DNA of 64,000 nt from Candidatus Zymogenaceae bacterium (GCA_016931225.1 JAFGFE010000020.1:142864-206863); one strand, 5' to 3'; shown: positions 32,712 to 41,536, counted from the stretch's first letter. Program-made: numbers and translations. The notes: generated by a model not told the origin, from the letters alone.

Positions 32712-34691
32712 ATGAAACGCAGAGATTTTCTGAAGGGCCTCTCCCTTGTGGGTGCCGGCTCTCTGGCGGGAACGCTGGGTGCCGCAGGGTGCAACCGGGA
32801 TTTCGGCCTGTTGAGGGGCAAAACCATGTACAAGCGCGTTATCGTTATTGGAATCGACGGCATCGACCCATCCCTCGTTGATCGATACATGGCGGACGGC
32901 GACCTGCCGGCGTTCTCACATATCGCCACGGCAGGTTCCTATGCCCGTCTGGGTACTTCCAACCCGCCCCAAAGCCCCGTGGCCTGGAGCGACATCGGCA
33001 CCGGCACCGACGCGGGCACACATGGGGTGTTCGATTTCATCGTCAGGGACCCGAAAAAATACCTCCCGGACCTGGGGATGCTCAGGTACAACCGGCAGAA
33101 TATCTTCGGCACCAGGGAAAAGATGTTTTTACCCACGTGCAACTCGAAATTCTTCTGGGACTACACCGCCCAGGCCGGGATACCGTCGGTGTCTATTCGC
33201 TGGCCGATGACGTTTCCCCCCGCCCAGAGCAACGCACAGGTCCTGGCCGGTCTGGGCGTCCCGGATATCAGGGGCGGCCTGGGACGGTATTCGCTTCTGA
33301 CCACCCGATCCCCGGAGGCCTTCCCCCTGGCGATGGACAAGGTCACACCCCTCGTACCGGACGGCGATCGACTTACAGCACACATCCCCGGCCCGGACGT
33401 ACAGGGCCTTTCCGGCAAAAAAACCATCACGACACCGATTGTGGTCGCGCGAAGCAGTGCCGACCGCATCAGGATAACCGCAGGCAGCGGGGAATTCGAG
33501 CTCTCCCCTCGACAATGGTCCCCCTGGATCCGCTTCGAGTTCCCCGGCGGCCCCAGGAAGAAGATATTCGGCATCGGGCGTCTTTTCGCCATCAGCACGG
33601 AGAATGACGTGGATCTCTACCTCACCCCCCTTCAGGTCGATCCCGACAATCCGTGCTTCGTCATCTCCAACCCGGACCTGACGAACGGATACGCGACGGA
33701 ATTGATCGACGCCGTGGGCGATGTGTATCACACCCTGGGCATCCCGGAAGACACAAAGCCGGTAACCGAGCACGTCATCGACGACGACGCCTTTATCTCC
33801 CAGTGCGACGACATCATGGCTGAACGCGAGAAGATGCTGTCCTACGGCCTCGATCATTTCACGGAGGGCCTGTTTTCCCTGGTGATCGACACCACCGACC
33901 GCATTCAGCATATGTTCTATCGCTTCGAGGACCCCGAGCATCCACTCTATTCAGAAGAGGGAAAAAAGAAATACGGGAACGTCATGAGGGATTATTACCG
34001 GCGGGTCGACGGACTCATCGGAGACATCACACAGCATCATGTTGACGATGAAACACTGCTCTTGGTCTGTTCCGATCACGGATTTTCTCCGTTCCGAAAG
34101 GGTGTCAACCTGAATCGGTGGCTCATCGACCAGGGGCTGATGACGCTCTCCAGCGATCCGGATCCCACAGACATAGAGGGGGGCGCGCTGTTTCGCCATG
34201 TCGACTGGAAAAACACAATGGTCTATTCCGTCGGTTTTTCGAGCATCTACCTGAACCTGTCCGGACGGGAGGGCCAGGGGGTGGTCAATCCGTCGGACGC
34301 GGCGGGGCTGAAACAGAAGATCATGGAAAAGCTGGTCGAGATGAAAGATCCCCAGACCGGCTCACGTATCGTGAAAAACGTCTACGATTCGAAAACCATC
34401 TACTCCCCTGAGCGGATCATGGACGCCCCGGACCTGGTGATCGGATTCGACGCCGGCTACCGAATGAGCTGGCAGACGGCCATCGGCGGCACTCCCATCG
34501 CCCTTGTGGAACCGAACGACAAGGAATGGAGCGGAGACCATATCGTCGACCCGAGTCTGGTGCCGGGGATATTCTTCTCAAACGCCTCCCTGAAAAAAAC
34601 AGCCCCCACCGGTCTCGATATCGCTCCCACGGTATTGTCGGCCTTCGGTATCAAGCCGGGCGAGAAGATGACCGGAGACCCGCTCTTCTAA
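32712..34691 (+). CDS. Tat-exported alkaline-phosphatase-superfamily phosphodiesterase/phosphatase
   Basis: Protein of 659 residues. A twin-arginine signal (RRDFLKGLSLVGAG) ends in a possible lipobox (GAAGC), so it may be a lipoprotein. Type-I phosphodiesterase/nucleotide-pyrophosphatase features: IGIDGIDPSL metal site, the PPQSPVAWSD segment that supplies the Ser nucleophile, IDTTDRIQHMFYRF, CSDHGFSPF and WSGDH for the second metal site. It should cleave a phosphate or phosphonate ester outside the cytoplasm. It follows the small YIDPGT protein by 24 bases and is followed by another AlkP-superfamily gene. Substrate unknown; a role in modifying a surface glycan or lipid is an inference from the cluster. 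Confidence 0.85.
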   Translation: MKRRDFLKGLSLVGAGSLAGTLGAAGCNRDFGLLRGKTMYKRVIVIGIDGIDPSLVDRYMADGDLPAFSHIATAGSYARLGTSNPPQSPVAWSDIGTGTDAGTHGVFDFIVRDPKKYLPDLGMLRYNRQNIFGTREKMFLPTCNSKFFWDYTAQAGIPSVSIRWPMTFPPAQSNAQVLAGLGVPDIRGGLGRYSLLTTRSPEAFPLAMDKVTPLVPDGDRLTAHIPGPDVQGLSGKKTITTPIVVARSSADRIRITAGSGEFELSPRQWSPWIRFEFPGGPRKKIFGIGRLFAISTENDVDLYLTPLQVDPDNPCFVISNPDLTNGYATELIDAVGDVYHTLGIPEDTKPVTEHVIDDDAFISQCDDIMAEREKMLSYGLDHFTEGLFSLVIDTTDRIQHMFYRFEDPEHPLYSEEGKKKYGNVMRDYYRRVDGLIGDITQHHVDDETLLLVCSDHGFSPFRKGVNLNRWLIDQGLMTLSSDPDPTDIEGGALFRHVDWKNTMVYSVGFSSIYLNLSGREGQGVVNPSDAAGLKQKIMEKLVEMKDPQTGSRIVKNVYDSKTIYSPERIMDAPDLVIGFDAGYRMSWQTAIGGTPIALVEPNDKEWSGDHIVDPSLVPGIFFSNASLKKTAPTGLDIAPTVLSAFGIKPGEKMTGDPLF

Positions 34692-34775
34692 TCGCCGCCG
34701 AAATCCAAAGGGCCATACGTCACAGAATGTTCATCCTTGATGCGACGACGAAAGGTTCAAGGCAAAGGAATTGTT

Positions 34776-36263
34776 ATGACCGAACACGACGATACGAAAG
34801 GCAACAGGGTGCTGGACGAGACATCGAAGCGCATCTCCCGAAGGGCGCTCTTGGGATTGGGCGCGGCAGGCATCGCGGGCGCCGCGGCGGCGTACCTGGG
34901 ACGGGAGTCTCTGGCCCGCTGGCTGAGCTCTCTTTCCGGAAGGCGTGTTCCCGATCTGCCGCACATCATTCTCATCGGCCTGGATACCCTTCGGGCGGAC
35001 AGCCTCGGCTGCTACGGCTACACACGGGGCACTTCCCCCAACATCGATACATTCTGTGAAACCGGCGTGCTGTATACCACAACCATGTCTCAGTCAAACT
35101 GGACGCTTCCGGCCTTCGCCTCCCTCTTCACCGGGCTCATGCCCCATCAGCATACGGCCGGCCTTCCCATAAACAACGACGACGGCACCATGCCCACGCC
35201 GCTCCCCCAATCCCTGCCCGTGCTTCCCGAGATCCTCAGGGAGTTGGGATATTACACCGCAGCCGTCACCGGCGGTGGGTATATGTCCGAGGTTGCAGGT
35301 TTCGCCCGAGGATTCGACGAATTTTACGAAATAGCGATAAAGCAATCCCAAAATTCCGGAGAATACCAGAACGACCTCCCCAGGCAGCTCGAAAAGGCCA
35401 CCGAGCTGCTGTACGATCGCCACAAGAAAGAGCGGCTTTTTCTGTTTATCCACTCCTATGAGTGTCACCATCCCTATATCGCGCCCCTGAACATCGTGAA
35501 CGCCATGGATCCGGACTACCAGGGCCTTCCGTTAACCGGGGACCTCGGGTACGATCTCGACACATACGGCTCACAATTCACGGAACTGGAAATCATGCGC
35601 ATGAAGACATTTTATGACGCCGAGATATTCTTTTCCGATCGACTCCTGAGCCTCTTTTTCGACGCACTTCACAGCCTCAAGATATTCGACGACAGCCTCA
35701 TCATATTCACCAGCGATCACGGCACCGAATTATTCGATCACGGGTACTGGGGACACGGTCACGTCAACCTCCACAGCGAGTTGATAGATGTGCCCATGAT
35801 CATCAAGTATCCGGGAGGACACCAAACCGGCGTGGTGAACGACCGCATTGCGAGGATCGTGGATATCTTTCCCACCATCCTGAGCGATGTGTTGGGCGTC
35901 ACCGATCTGCCCGAGGAAATCGAGGGCATCCCCCTCTCACAACCCCTGCCGAAGAGGAGGGCCATGAGCGAGGCCGTCATGCACAGACACGGTATGCGGC
36001 TGTTCTCCATGAGAGACAACGGCATCAAGTACATCGCCGACAACGCGGATAACAGCGTCGAGGCCTTCAACCTCGCCGACGACCCCCGGGAATGGCACGA
36101 CATTGCAGAGGAATTCCCCGAGGAATCCAGAAAAGTGGCCCTGGCGGCGGTAAACGCCGAGGCGCTGTTTGTGGCAAACCTTGAGACCATGCAGCAGGGC
36201 GAGGGTGAAACCATCGACGCCGAGGATTTACAGCACATGCGGGATCTGGGATACATGGAATAG
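34776..36263 (+). CDS. Tat-exported sulfatase-like AlkP-superfamily enzyme
   Basis: Protein of 495 residues with a twin-arginine signal (SRRALLGLGAAGIAG). Sulfatase-fold motifs are present: ILIGLDTLRADSLGCYGY, SNWTLPAFASLFTG, FTSDHGTELFDHG and GHGHVNLHSE. The position that holds Cys or Ser in true sulfatases is Thr here (NWTLP), so a formylglycine cannot form; the enzyme is more likely a phosphoglycerol-transferase or phosphohydrolase type. AAAGGA stands before the ATG at 34776; a longer frame from 34737 is less likely. The C-terminus ends MRDLGYME, like the DUF2061 and CysC tails. Same strand as the phosphodiesterase gene, 84 bases after it, so one operon. Confidence 0.88.
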   Translation: MTEHDDTKGNRVLDETSKRISRRALLGLGAAGIAGAAAAYLGRESLARWLSSLSGRRVPDLPHIILIGLDTLRADSLGCYGYTRGTSPNIDTFCETGVLYTTTMSQSNWTLPAFASLFTGLMPHQHTAGLPINNDDGTMPTPLPQSLPVLPEILRELGYYTAAVTGGGYMSEVAGFARGFDEFYEIAIKQSQNSGEYQNDLPRQLEKATELLYDRHKKERLFLFIHSYECHHPYIAPLNIVNAMDPDYQGLPLTGDLGYDLDTYGSQFTELEIMRMKTFYDAEIFFSDRLLSLFFDALHSLKIFDDSLIIFTSDHGTELFDHGYWGHGHVNLHSELIDVPMIIKYPGGHQTGVVNDRIARIVDIFPTILSDVLGVTDLPEEIEGIPLSQPLPKRRAMSEAVMHRHGMRLFSMRDNGIKYIADNADNSVEAFNLADDPREWHDIAEEFPEESRKVALAAVNAEALFVANLETMQQGEGETIDAEDLQHMRDLGYME

Positions 36264-36418
36264 AGATACCGCCCGTTTCCTTTTATAGAGAATCCGAAAG
36301 GATCGAGACGGCAGAAAACCGGCGAGAAGTCGTCCCTGTATCATCACCGGGGAGTATTTCGCACCGAGGGCAGGTTGTTTTGGTTTTTTTCGCTTTTTTT
36401 CTTTTTTCATGTGAAGGG

Positions 36419-36432
36419 TATTGTATACAATA
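36419..36432 (+). promoter_or_regulatory. Perfect 14-bp palindrome touching the FHA start codon
   Basis: TATTGTATACAATA ends exactly at the base before the ATG at 36433. A GAAGGG lies just upstream of it. It could be an operator or an RNA hairpin hiding the ribosome-binding region. It is not repeated before the two FHA paralogues downstream. Confidence 0.5.
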
Positions 36433-37014
36433 ATGATCGTATTTTCGATTACACACCCCAACGGTGATGTCGAAACCGTGAAAACCTCCCGGACGAAGCT
36501 CACGTTGGGAGGTGAGTATACCAACGACATCATACTTTCGCGCCGAGGTGTCTTGCCGGAGCACGGGGTATTTCACATCACAGAAGGGAAGGTTGTCTAT
36601 ACCGATAACGGTTTCGGGACCTTTGTGAACGATAGAGATATCGTGAACGAGTCTATTACCTTTTCGCCGGATGACAGCATCCAGATCGGGGAGGATATCA
36701 TCACCTATGCCCTGGAAAAGGAAGAAACAGTCCAGAATCGGCACATACCGGCATTTGAATCAGATATTATCAAGGTTGATGAGTTCAACTACACGAAACC
36801 GATACATTACTCTCCCCGGTCGTATTACAACCCAAAGGTGCTCCCCGAGCATACACGTTCGCCCCTGGGACAGACCCCTTCGGAGATGTCTTTATCCTCC
36901 GAAAGCTCTCATCCCCGGTCGACAACAATGCCGATGGGGGAAACATATGTCTACCAATCGCCTTCAACAAAAAAAAGGTCGACCCGCAAGCAATCGAAAA
37001 CGCTCAAATGGTAA
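36433..37014 (+). CDS. FHA-like protein, first of three tandem paralogues (no membrane tail in frame)
   Basis: Protein of 193 residues. The first 95 are an FHA-like domain (TKLTLGGEYTND, LPEHGVF, TDNGFGTFVND). The usual GR is GG and the Ser of SxxH is Leu, so two phosphothreonine contacts are lost. The rest is a Pro/Ser-rich linker ending in KKRSTRKQSKTLKW. The paralogues at 37344 and 38316 continue into membrane helices; here such helices lie in the -1 frame (37008-37202) behind an A8 run. The product may be soluble, or extended to 256 residues by frameshift. Start at the ATG at 36433, aligned with both paralogues. Confidence 0.82.
   Translation: MIVFSITHPNGDVETVKTSRTKLTLGGEYTNDIILSRRGVLPEHGVFHITEGKVVYTDNGFGTFVNDRDIVNESITFSPDDSIQIGEDIITYALEKEETVQNRHIPAFESDIIKVDEFNYTKPIHYSPRSYYNPKVLPEHTRSPLGQTPSEMSLSSESSHPRSTTMPMGETYVYQSPSTKKRSTRKQSKTLKW
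36969..36975 (+). other. Candidate -1 ribosomal frameshift site
   Basis: In the FHA reading frame the bases read A-AAA-AAA inside an A8 run (36969-36976), the classical X-XXY-YYZ form. A -1 slip here leads without a stop into the frame of 37008-37202 and adds the membrane helices found in the paralogues. An indel or sequencing error in the run is the alternative. Confidence 0.5.
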
Positions 37015-37202
37015 AAGTACACAGACGAATCAGTCTGTTGCGTAGCATTACACGTATGGATGTTTTCATGATTCTTTTTGCACTCATCACATTGATATTT
37101 TTAGTAAATGATGGTTTCAAAAATGCTGATGAAAACCCATTTCTTTTATGGATAGTTATCTACATAGTATTACGTACTGCGATGTTTTTCAGTAATAGAT
37201 AA
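37008..37202 (+). CDS. Membrane-tail segment of the first FHA paralogue, or small membrane protein
   Basis: Open frame of 64 residues with two hydrophobic segments (VFMILFALITLIFLV and LLWIVIYIVLRTAMFF) between basic residues. Its ATG overlaps the end of the FHA frame by seven bases, with no ribosome-binding site. Read backwards, the frame stays open to the A8 run in the FHA gene. The layout (basic, helix, short loop, helix) matches the C-terminus of the paralogue at 37344. Most likely it is the missing tail of the first FHA protein, reached by -1 frameshift or separated by a mutation; translational coupling as a separate protein is possible. Confidence 0.6.
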   Translation: MVKVHRRISLLRSITRMDVFMILFALITLIFLVNDGFKNADENPFLLWIVIYIVLRTAMFFSNR

Positions 37203-37343
37203 GCCATACTGTTTCAGATTCAGGAAGGAGCGATAAACGGCAGGGTGGTTTAAATTGCGGATGAAAACGAATTGTTCACCGAGAACAAGCCGCACGGCGA
37301 AACGGTTTTTTTCCTTTTATCTACATAAAGAGTTTCTTATGCC

Positions 37344-38147
37344 ATGATCGTCTTTACGATTACACGGCACGACGGCAACATCGAAACGCTCAAAACCTCC
37401 CGGACGAAGCTCACGGTGGGAGGCGCGTACACCGACGACATCACGCTTCTGGATGGGGATGTCTCCCCGGAGCACGGGACGTTCGAGATTTCGGAAGATG
37501 TGGTTTTCTACATTGATAACGGTTACGGGACCCTCGTAAACGATAGAAATGTCGTAGATAAATCCGTTACCGTCTCGCCGGACGACAGCGTCCGAGTCGG
37601 GGAGGTCGTCATCACCTTCAGGTTTTCACGAGATGAGAATATATCGACCCGTGAACCAGTATCATTCGAAACGGACTTCTCTGATAGAGCACCATATTTC
37701 CATTCGAAACCGGCCCACACCCCGATGCCTTCTCTACCTGAAACGGAGCTTTCAGATTCAATTTCCAGCACAGAATCAACTCCCTCCTGGACGGCGCTGC
37801 ACCCTGATCCTGCTTCTTCCGAGACATCCGATCCTTTCGAATCAATTCCCTTACAAACGCCTTCGTCTCCCAGGCCAACCCCATACGAGGCTCCTTCCGG
37901 GGATATATTGCTCGACGTGCCCTCGTCAACGCCGAGAGACCTCTTTACCGATAATAGGAGCCTGGCGATAACCATTGTCTTACTGATGCTTTTTTTCTGG
38001 CCTATCGGTTTGTTGGCGAATTTCCTGGTCTGGATAATCGGGAACAAACGAGGCGCCAATTTTGGATGTATCAGGGTGCTCATGTTTATAAATGTCTTGA
38101 TTACATTAGTCGTTGCATATTTCATTGGTGGGTGGATATCTTCTTAA
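37344..38147 (+). CDS. FHA-like membrane protein, second paralogue
   Basis: Protein of 267 residues. The FHA-like domain (1-95) shows TKLTVGGAYTDD, VSPEHGTFE and DNGYGTLVND: the Ser-x-x-His is kept, but the Arg of the GR pair is Gly. A Pro/Ser/Thr-rich linker of about 110 residues follows, then two membrane helices (LAITIVLLMLFFWPIGLLANF and VLMFINVLITLVVAYFIGG). The domain would face the cytoplasm. Its first 90 codons are very similar at base level to those of the neighbouring paralogues, indicating recent duplication, while linkers and tails have diverged. The Ser/Thr-rich linker could be a kinase target (inference). Confidence 0.83.
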   Translation: MIVFTITRHDGNIETLKTSRTKLTVGGAYTDDITLLDGDVSPEHGTFEISEDVVFYIDNGYGTLVNDRNVVDKSVTVSPDDSVRVGEVVITFRFSRDENISTREPVSFETDFSDRAPYFHSKPAHTPMPSLPETELSDSISSTESTPSWTALHPDPASSETSDPFESIPLQTPSSPRPTPYEAPSGDILLDVPSSTPRDLFTDNRSLAITIVLLMLFFWPIGLLANFLVWIIGNKRGANFGCIRVLMFINVLITLVVAYFIGGWISS

Positions 38148-38315
38148 AATACCATATACATAGTCAAGATGCGTTCTTTATATATGAAGTAGTATTGCCA
38201 AATACATACAACGCTGATGAAGCGAAGTAGTACAGGATACCGGGTATCCCTGGAGGAGATAAAAAGGTTTGTACCCGGAATTTACCCGTTCTCCTCTTGA
38301 AAGCGACTTCACACT

Positions 38316-39017
38316 ATGATCACTTTTACGATTACACGGCCCGACGGCGACGTTGAAACCGCGAAAACCTCCCGGACGAAGCTCACAGTGGGTTGTGCGT
38401 ACACCGACGACATCACACTCCTGGATGGAAATGTTTCTCCGGAGCACGGGGTGTTTGAGGTTGTAGGGGAGAAAGTCGTCTATACCGACAACGGCTTCGG
38501 AACTTTCGTGAACGATAAAGATATCGTAGGCGAAACCGTCACCCTTTCGCCGGAGGACAGGGTTTCAATTGGCCCGGTCATTATCACCTATACCCTGAAG
38601 AAGGAGGAGATACACCCGGCCCATGATCTTTCGTCAAATAAATTAAGCTTCAATGAAAACAATCTCACACACCCGACGGAACCGGCAGAACCCATGACCG
38701 GAACGTCTTCACCCCCGGAAGACGATTCCTCGTGGATGGTATCCTCTCCGATAGATGATTCTCCTGAAACACCCTCACCCCCTGATAAGTCTTATTATCA
38801 GATGTATTCAATACCTAGGTCGGATAATGAAGAAATCCTCTATTACCTTGACAATGAAGAGCCGATTTCCGACCTTGAAGAAGAATGTATTTCCGATCCT
38901 GAAGAGGACGAAGAATCCGAACAATTAAAAATGTCTGATGATTCTATCAGAATAATAGTAGCAATTGTCTTTGTGGCGCTTTATCTTTTTTTTGTCCTCA
39001 CTTTTGATTCCTGCTGA
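38316..39017 (+). CDS. FHA-like tail-anchored protein, third paralogue
   Basis: Protein of 233 residues. The FHA-like domain (1-95) reads TKLTVGCAYTDD, VSPEHGVFEV and DNGFGTFVND; the GR arginine is Cys here. A Pro/Ser-rich then strongly acidic linker (EEPISDLEEECISDPEEDEE) leads to a single C-terminal helix (IIVAIVFVALYLFFVLTF), so it is a tail-anchored protein with the FHA part in the cytoplasm. It differs from the second paralogue in having one helix instead of two. No separate promoter is evident; a 15-bp palindrome (GGATACCGGGTATCC, 38235-38249) precedes it. Confidence 0.82.
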   Translation: MITFTITRPDGDVETAKTSRTKLTVGCAYTDDITLLDGNVSPEHGVFEVVGEKVVYTDNGFGTFVNDKDIVGETVTLSPEDRVSIGPVIITYTLKKEEIHPAHDLSSNKLSFNENNLTHPTEPAEPMTGTSSPPEDDSSWMVSSPIDDSPETPSPPDKSYYQMYSIPRSDNEEILYYLDNEEPISDLEEECISDPEEDEESEQLKMSDDSIRIIVAIVFVALYLFFVLTFDSC

Positions 39018-39373
39018 TGTTGCGGTGGAATGATGAGATACGTCATGAATACTCTGCTGTTTTCAATCAATCAAAAACGTAAGGAAGTCTCACAGATATT
39101 TATACAAGCAGCATCTGTAAGAAGCCAATAACCATTCTATCCTCACCATGCAACAAGGAGGCTTCTTCACGTTACTTGCCCATTTTTTTGCATCAGAGAA
39201 AAGAGAGGTATATGCCTCACACTTATACGACCTCCCAGTGATCCATTTCTCCTCATCAACCCTATTGACAGCCCCTCCCAATCCTGATACAACCGAATGA
39301 AAAAAAACGCCGGGATATCCCCCGGTGAATTTGATATTCATATCAATCATCCACATCCTTTCAGGAATCGATT
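39018..39373. other. Intergenic region
   Basis: About 355 bases. It contains a GAAGCC...GGCTTC inverted pair near 39125-39175 and a CCGGG/CCCGG hairpin near 39300-39325 with a T-run only on the minus strand. A minus-strand frame of 88 codons (39090-39356) has no recognisable sequence. No gene is supported. Confidence 0.5.
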
Positions 39374-40558
39374 ATGCATATCACTGCTCTTGTCGGACTT
39401 GCGCTTTTTTATATCCTGTTTCCCGCCCTGACGCTCTATCTCTGCCACCGCTATCCTGCGGTGGACAAGATCGGGGCCGGCATCATCTGCTACGGCGTGG
39501 GCATCCTCATCAGCGTTGTGGGGCTGGTCCCCCAGGGGAGCTCCGGGCTTCAGAACATCATCATGACCATCACTGTGCCGCTCTCCATCCCCCTGATGCT
39601 CTTCGGCGTCGACTTCAAGCGATGGTCGAGGCTGGCGGGGAAAACATTCCTCTCTCTGGTGTTCATGATCATCGCGGTGCTGGTGTCGATATTCGTGGGC
39701 TACCTGATCTTCAAAGACACCCTGCCCGAATCCTGGCAGATCGCAGGGATGCTCATCGGTGTCTATACCGGGGGAACCGCCAACCTGAACGCCATCGGCC
39801 TGGCCCTGAAGGTCCCGGAGCACATCCTGGTGCTGACCAATACCGCCGATATGCTGGTCTGCGCCACCTGGTTCGCCTTCATCCTTCTGGCCGGCCAGCG
39901 CCTCCTGGGGCTGATTCTCCCTCCCTTTTCGTTCACGGGCGCGGTGTCGAGCGCATCCGATGGAGACCAAGATGAGGCGACCCGGGAGCTGGAGCGGGAG
40001 ACGGTGGATTTTTCCGACTACCGGGGCGTGTTTTCCAAACGTATCGCCCTTCCGCTTTTGGCCGCCCTGGGTCTGGCGGTGGTGATCTTCGGTCTCGGCG
40101 GCGCCCTGTATGCCGTGGTGCCCGAGGAATACAACATGGCGGTGCTGATGCTCTCGATCACCACCCTGGGAATTTTCGCCTCGTTCATCCCGCGGGTCAG
40201 GAATATCGAGATGACGTTTCACCTGGGCCAGTACATCATCCTGATCTTCTGTGTCGTGGTGGGCTCTATGGCCGATATCAGATACCTGGTCAGCGACGCC
40301 CCCGCCGTGTTCATCTATACGGTCATCGTGGTCTACGGTTCGTGGCTGGTGCATGTGCTGTTGTCAATTCCGTTTCGCATCGACACCGACACCACCATCA
40401 TCACCTCGACATCGGCCTTGTTTTCGCCCCCCTTCGTGCCGGTGGTGGCGGCTCAGCTCAAGAACAAGGAGGTGGTGGTCTCGGGACTTGCCACGGGCAT
40501 CATCGGCTATGCCATTGGCAACTACCTGGGCATCACCATTGCGTATTTGCTGAAATAG
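39374..40558 (+). CDS. DUF819 family membrane protein
   Basis: Integral membrane protein of 394 residues with about ten helices and few charged loops. The GVYTGGTANLNAIGLAL segment in the first half and STSALFSPPFVPVVAAQL with LATGIIGYAIGNYLGI near the end are the paired conserved regions of DUF819 (YjcL-like). The arrangement of two related halves suggests a transporter, but substrate and direction are not known. A hydrophilic loop of about 40 residues (SSASDGDQDEATRELERE) lies in the middle. AGGAATCG precedes the ATG. Stands alone between intergenic gaps. Confidence 0.9.
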   Translation: MHITALVGLALFYILFPALTLYLCHRYPAVDKIGAGIICYGVGILISVVGLVPQGSSGLQNIIMTITVPLSIPLMLFGVDFKRWSRLAGKTFLSLVFMIIAVLVSIFVGYLIFKDTLPESWQIAGMLIGVYTGGTANLNAIGLALKVPEHILVLTNTADMLVCATWFAFILLAGQRLLGLILPPFSFTGAVSSASDGDQDEATRELERETVDFSDYRGVFSKRIALPLLAALGLAVVIFGLGGALYAVVPEEYNMAVLMLSITTLGIFASFIPRVRNIEMTFHLGQYIILIFCVVVGSMADIRYLVSDAPAVFIYTVIVVYGSWLVHVLLSIPFRIDTDTTIITSTSALFSPPFVPVVAAQLKNKEVVVSGLATGIIGYAIGNYLGITIAYLLK

Positions 40559-40695
40559 GGAAAAAAGCGGTGTCCTTTACGATGACTCTGTTCGCGATCC
40601 GTCTTTGCAAACGGGCGAAAATGTGATATATACCATTTCACACCGGCGAGTGATCTCCCCCGGGAAATCTGTAACTTCTCTGAAAGATACGTATA

Positions 40696-41130
40696 ATGTC
40701 GGAAGCGAAAAAGAAATCAACCCTGAAACAGGTGAAGCGAGCGGGGCTGTATGCCGTGGTCGCAATCCTTCTGGTTCTTCTTTTTTTCTGGGTCAACCAC
40801 CAGGTCAAGCGATACCATAGGGCCGAGGCGGAGCGTCTGATGACGGCGCTTTTGGAATACGCGGAATCATACCACGAAGAAAACGGCGTCTACCCGGAAA
40901 GCTACATCGGGGACGACCCGGACGTGTTGAAGCCGGGGCTGTGGCACTGGAGCATTCTCGTGGCCGACGCCGACGAGTTCGTCGCCCGGGCATGGATGAA
41001 CCTGGACAAAGACGAGGCGCTGGACATCTGGCAGGTGACGGCGAAAAAGGAACCCTCCATCATCTCCGACGACATCCTCGAGAGAGAGTCGACACCCGAC
41101 CCCCGGGACCTCGAATGGGGTCTGGACTGA
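40696..41130 (+). CDS. Membrane-anchored pilin-like protein
   Basis: Protein of 144 residues. A basic N-terminus (SEAKKKSTLKQVKRAG) is followed by one helix (YAVVAILLVLLFFWV) and a periplasmic part starting AEAERLMTALLEYAESYHEENGVYPES. The last pattern is that of the first helix and loop in type II secretion pseudopilins, but there is no prepilin peptidase site (G-F/M-x-x-x-E) before the helix. So it is probably an inner-membrane protein sharing only that segment, not a pilin subunit. No secretion genes nearby. Function unknown. Confidence 0.68.
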   Translation: MSEAKKKSTLKQVKRAGLYAVVAILLVLLFFWVNHQVKRYHRAEAERLMTALLEYAESYHEENGVYPESYIGDDPDVLKPGLWHWSILVADADEFVARAWMNLDKDEALDIWQVTAKKEPSIISDDILERESTPDPRDLEWGLD

Positions 41131-41507
41131 GTCGATTGAAAGGAAAAACGTCGCTGCCGACCCCCCGGGCGGTTGTTTTTATAGATCGTCCCCTGAAGGG
41201 GAGGCCTAAAAAAACTCCGAACCACATCATGGATGAGAGATCCACTGAAAGGCTGCTGCGCTGGGATGGATTAACCTCCAAAATCGGGGATGATTTTTCT
41301 CTCACTCATCGATTTCAATGACGCGCAAAAAACGAATCTTCTTAAACCGGATGACTCCCGGCATGTGGGACGCACAACCCGTCACTCCACCACTATCGAG
41401 ATTGAGGCATTTCCCGTATATCCACATCACTCTCAAAAATGCAGAGGAGACACACCATCCGGCTTGATGTTTGTGACCTCATAAACACCACAACTGTTCA
41501 CTTTTTC
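41131..41507. other. Intergenic region upstream of the oxidoreductase promoter
   Basis: About 375 bases. A plus-strand frame of 64 codons from 41290 has no ribosome-binding site or recognisable content. Nothing else is supported here. Confidence 0.5.
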
Positions 41508-41536
41508 TTGACAATTATCTGAAAAATCTATAAAAT
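41508..41536 (+). promoter_or_regulatory. Sigma70 promoter of the aldehyde:ferredoxin oxidoreductase operon
   Basis: TTGACA at 41508-41513 and TAAAAT at 41531-41536 with a 17-base spacer in an AT-rich stretch. The predicted start near 41543 gives a leader of about 225 bases before the ATG at 41768. Confidence 0.75.

Noticed and set aside
39090..39356. Minus-strand open frame of 88 codons between the FHA and DUF819 genes
   Set aside because: No ribosome-binding site, no recognisable domain, unusual composition; a hairpin with a T-run lies inside it.
41290..41484. Plus-strand frame of 64 codons upstream of the oxidoreductase promoter
   Set aside because: No start site signal and no pattern in the protein; lies in a stretch otherwise without coding character.
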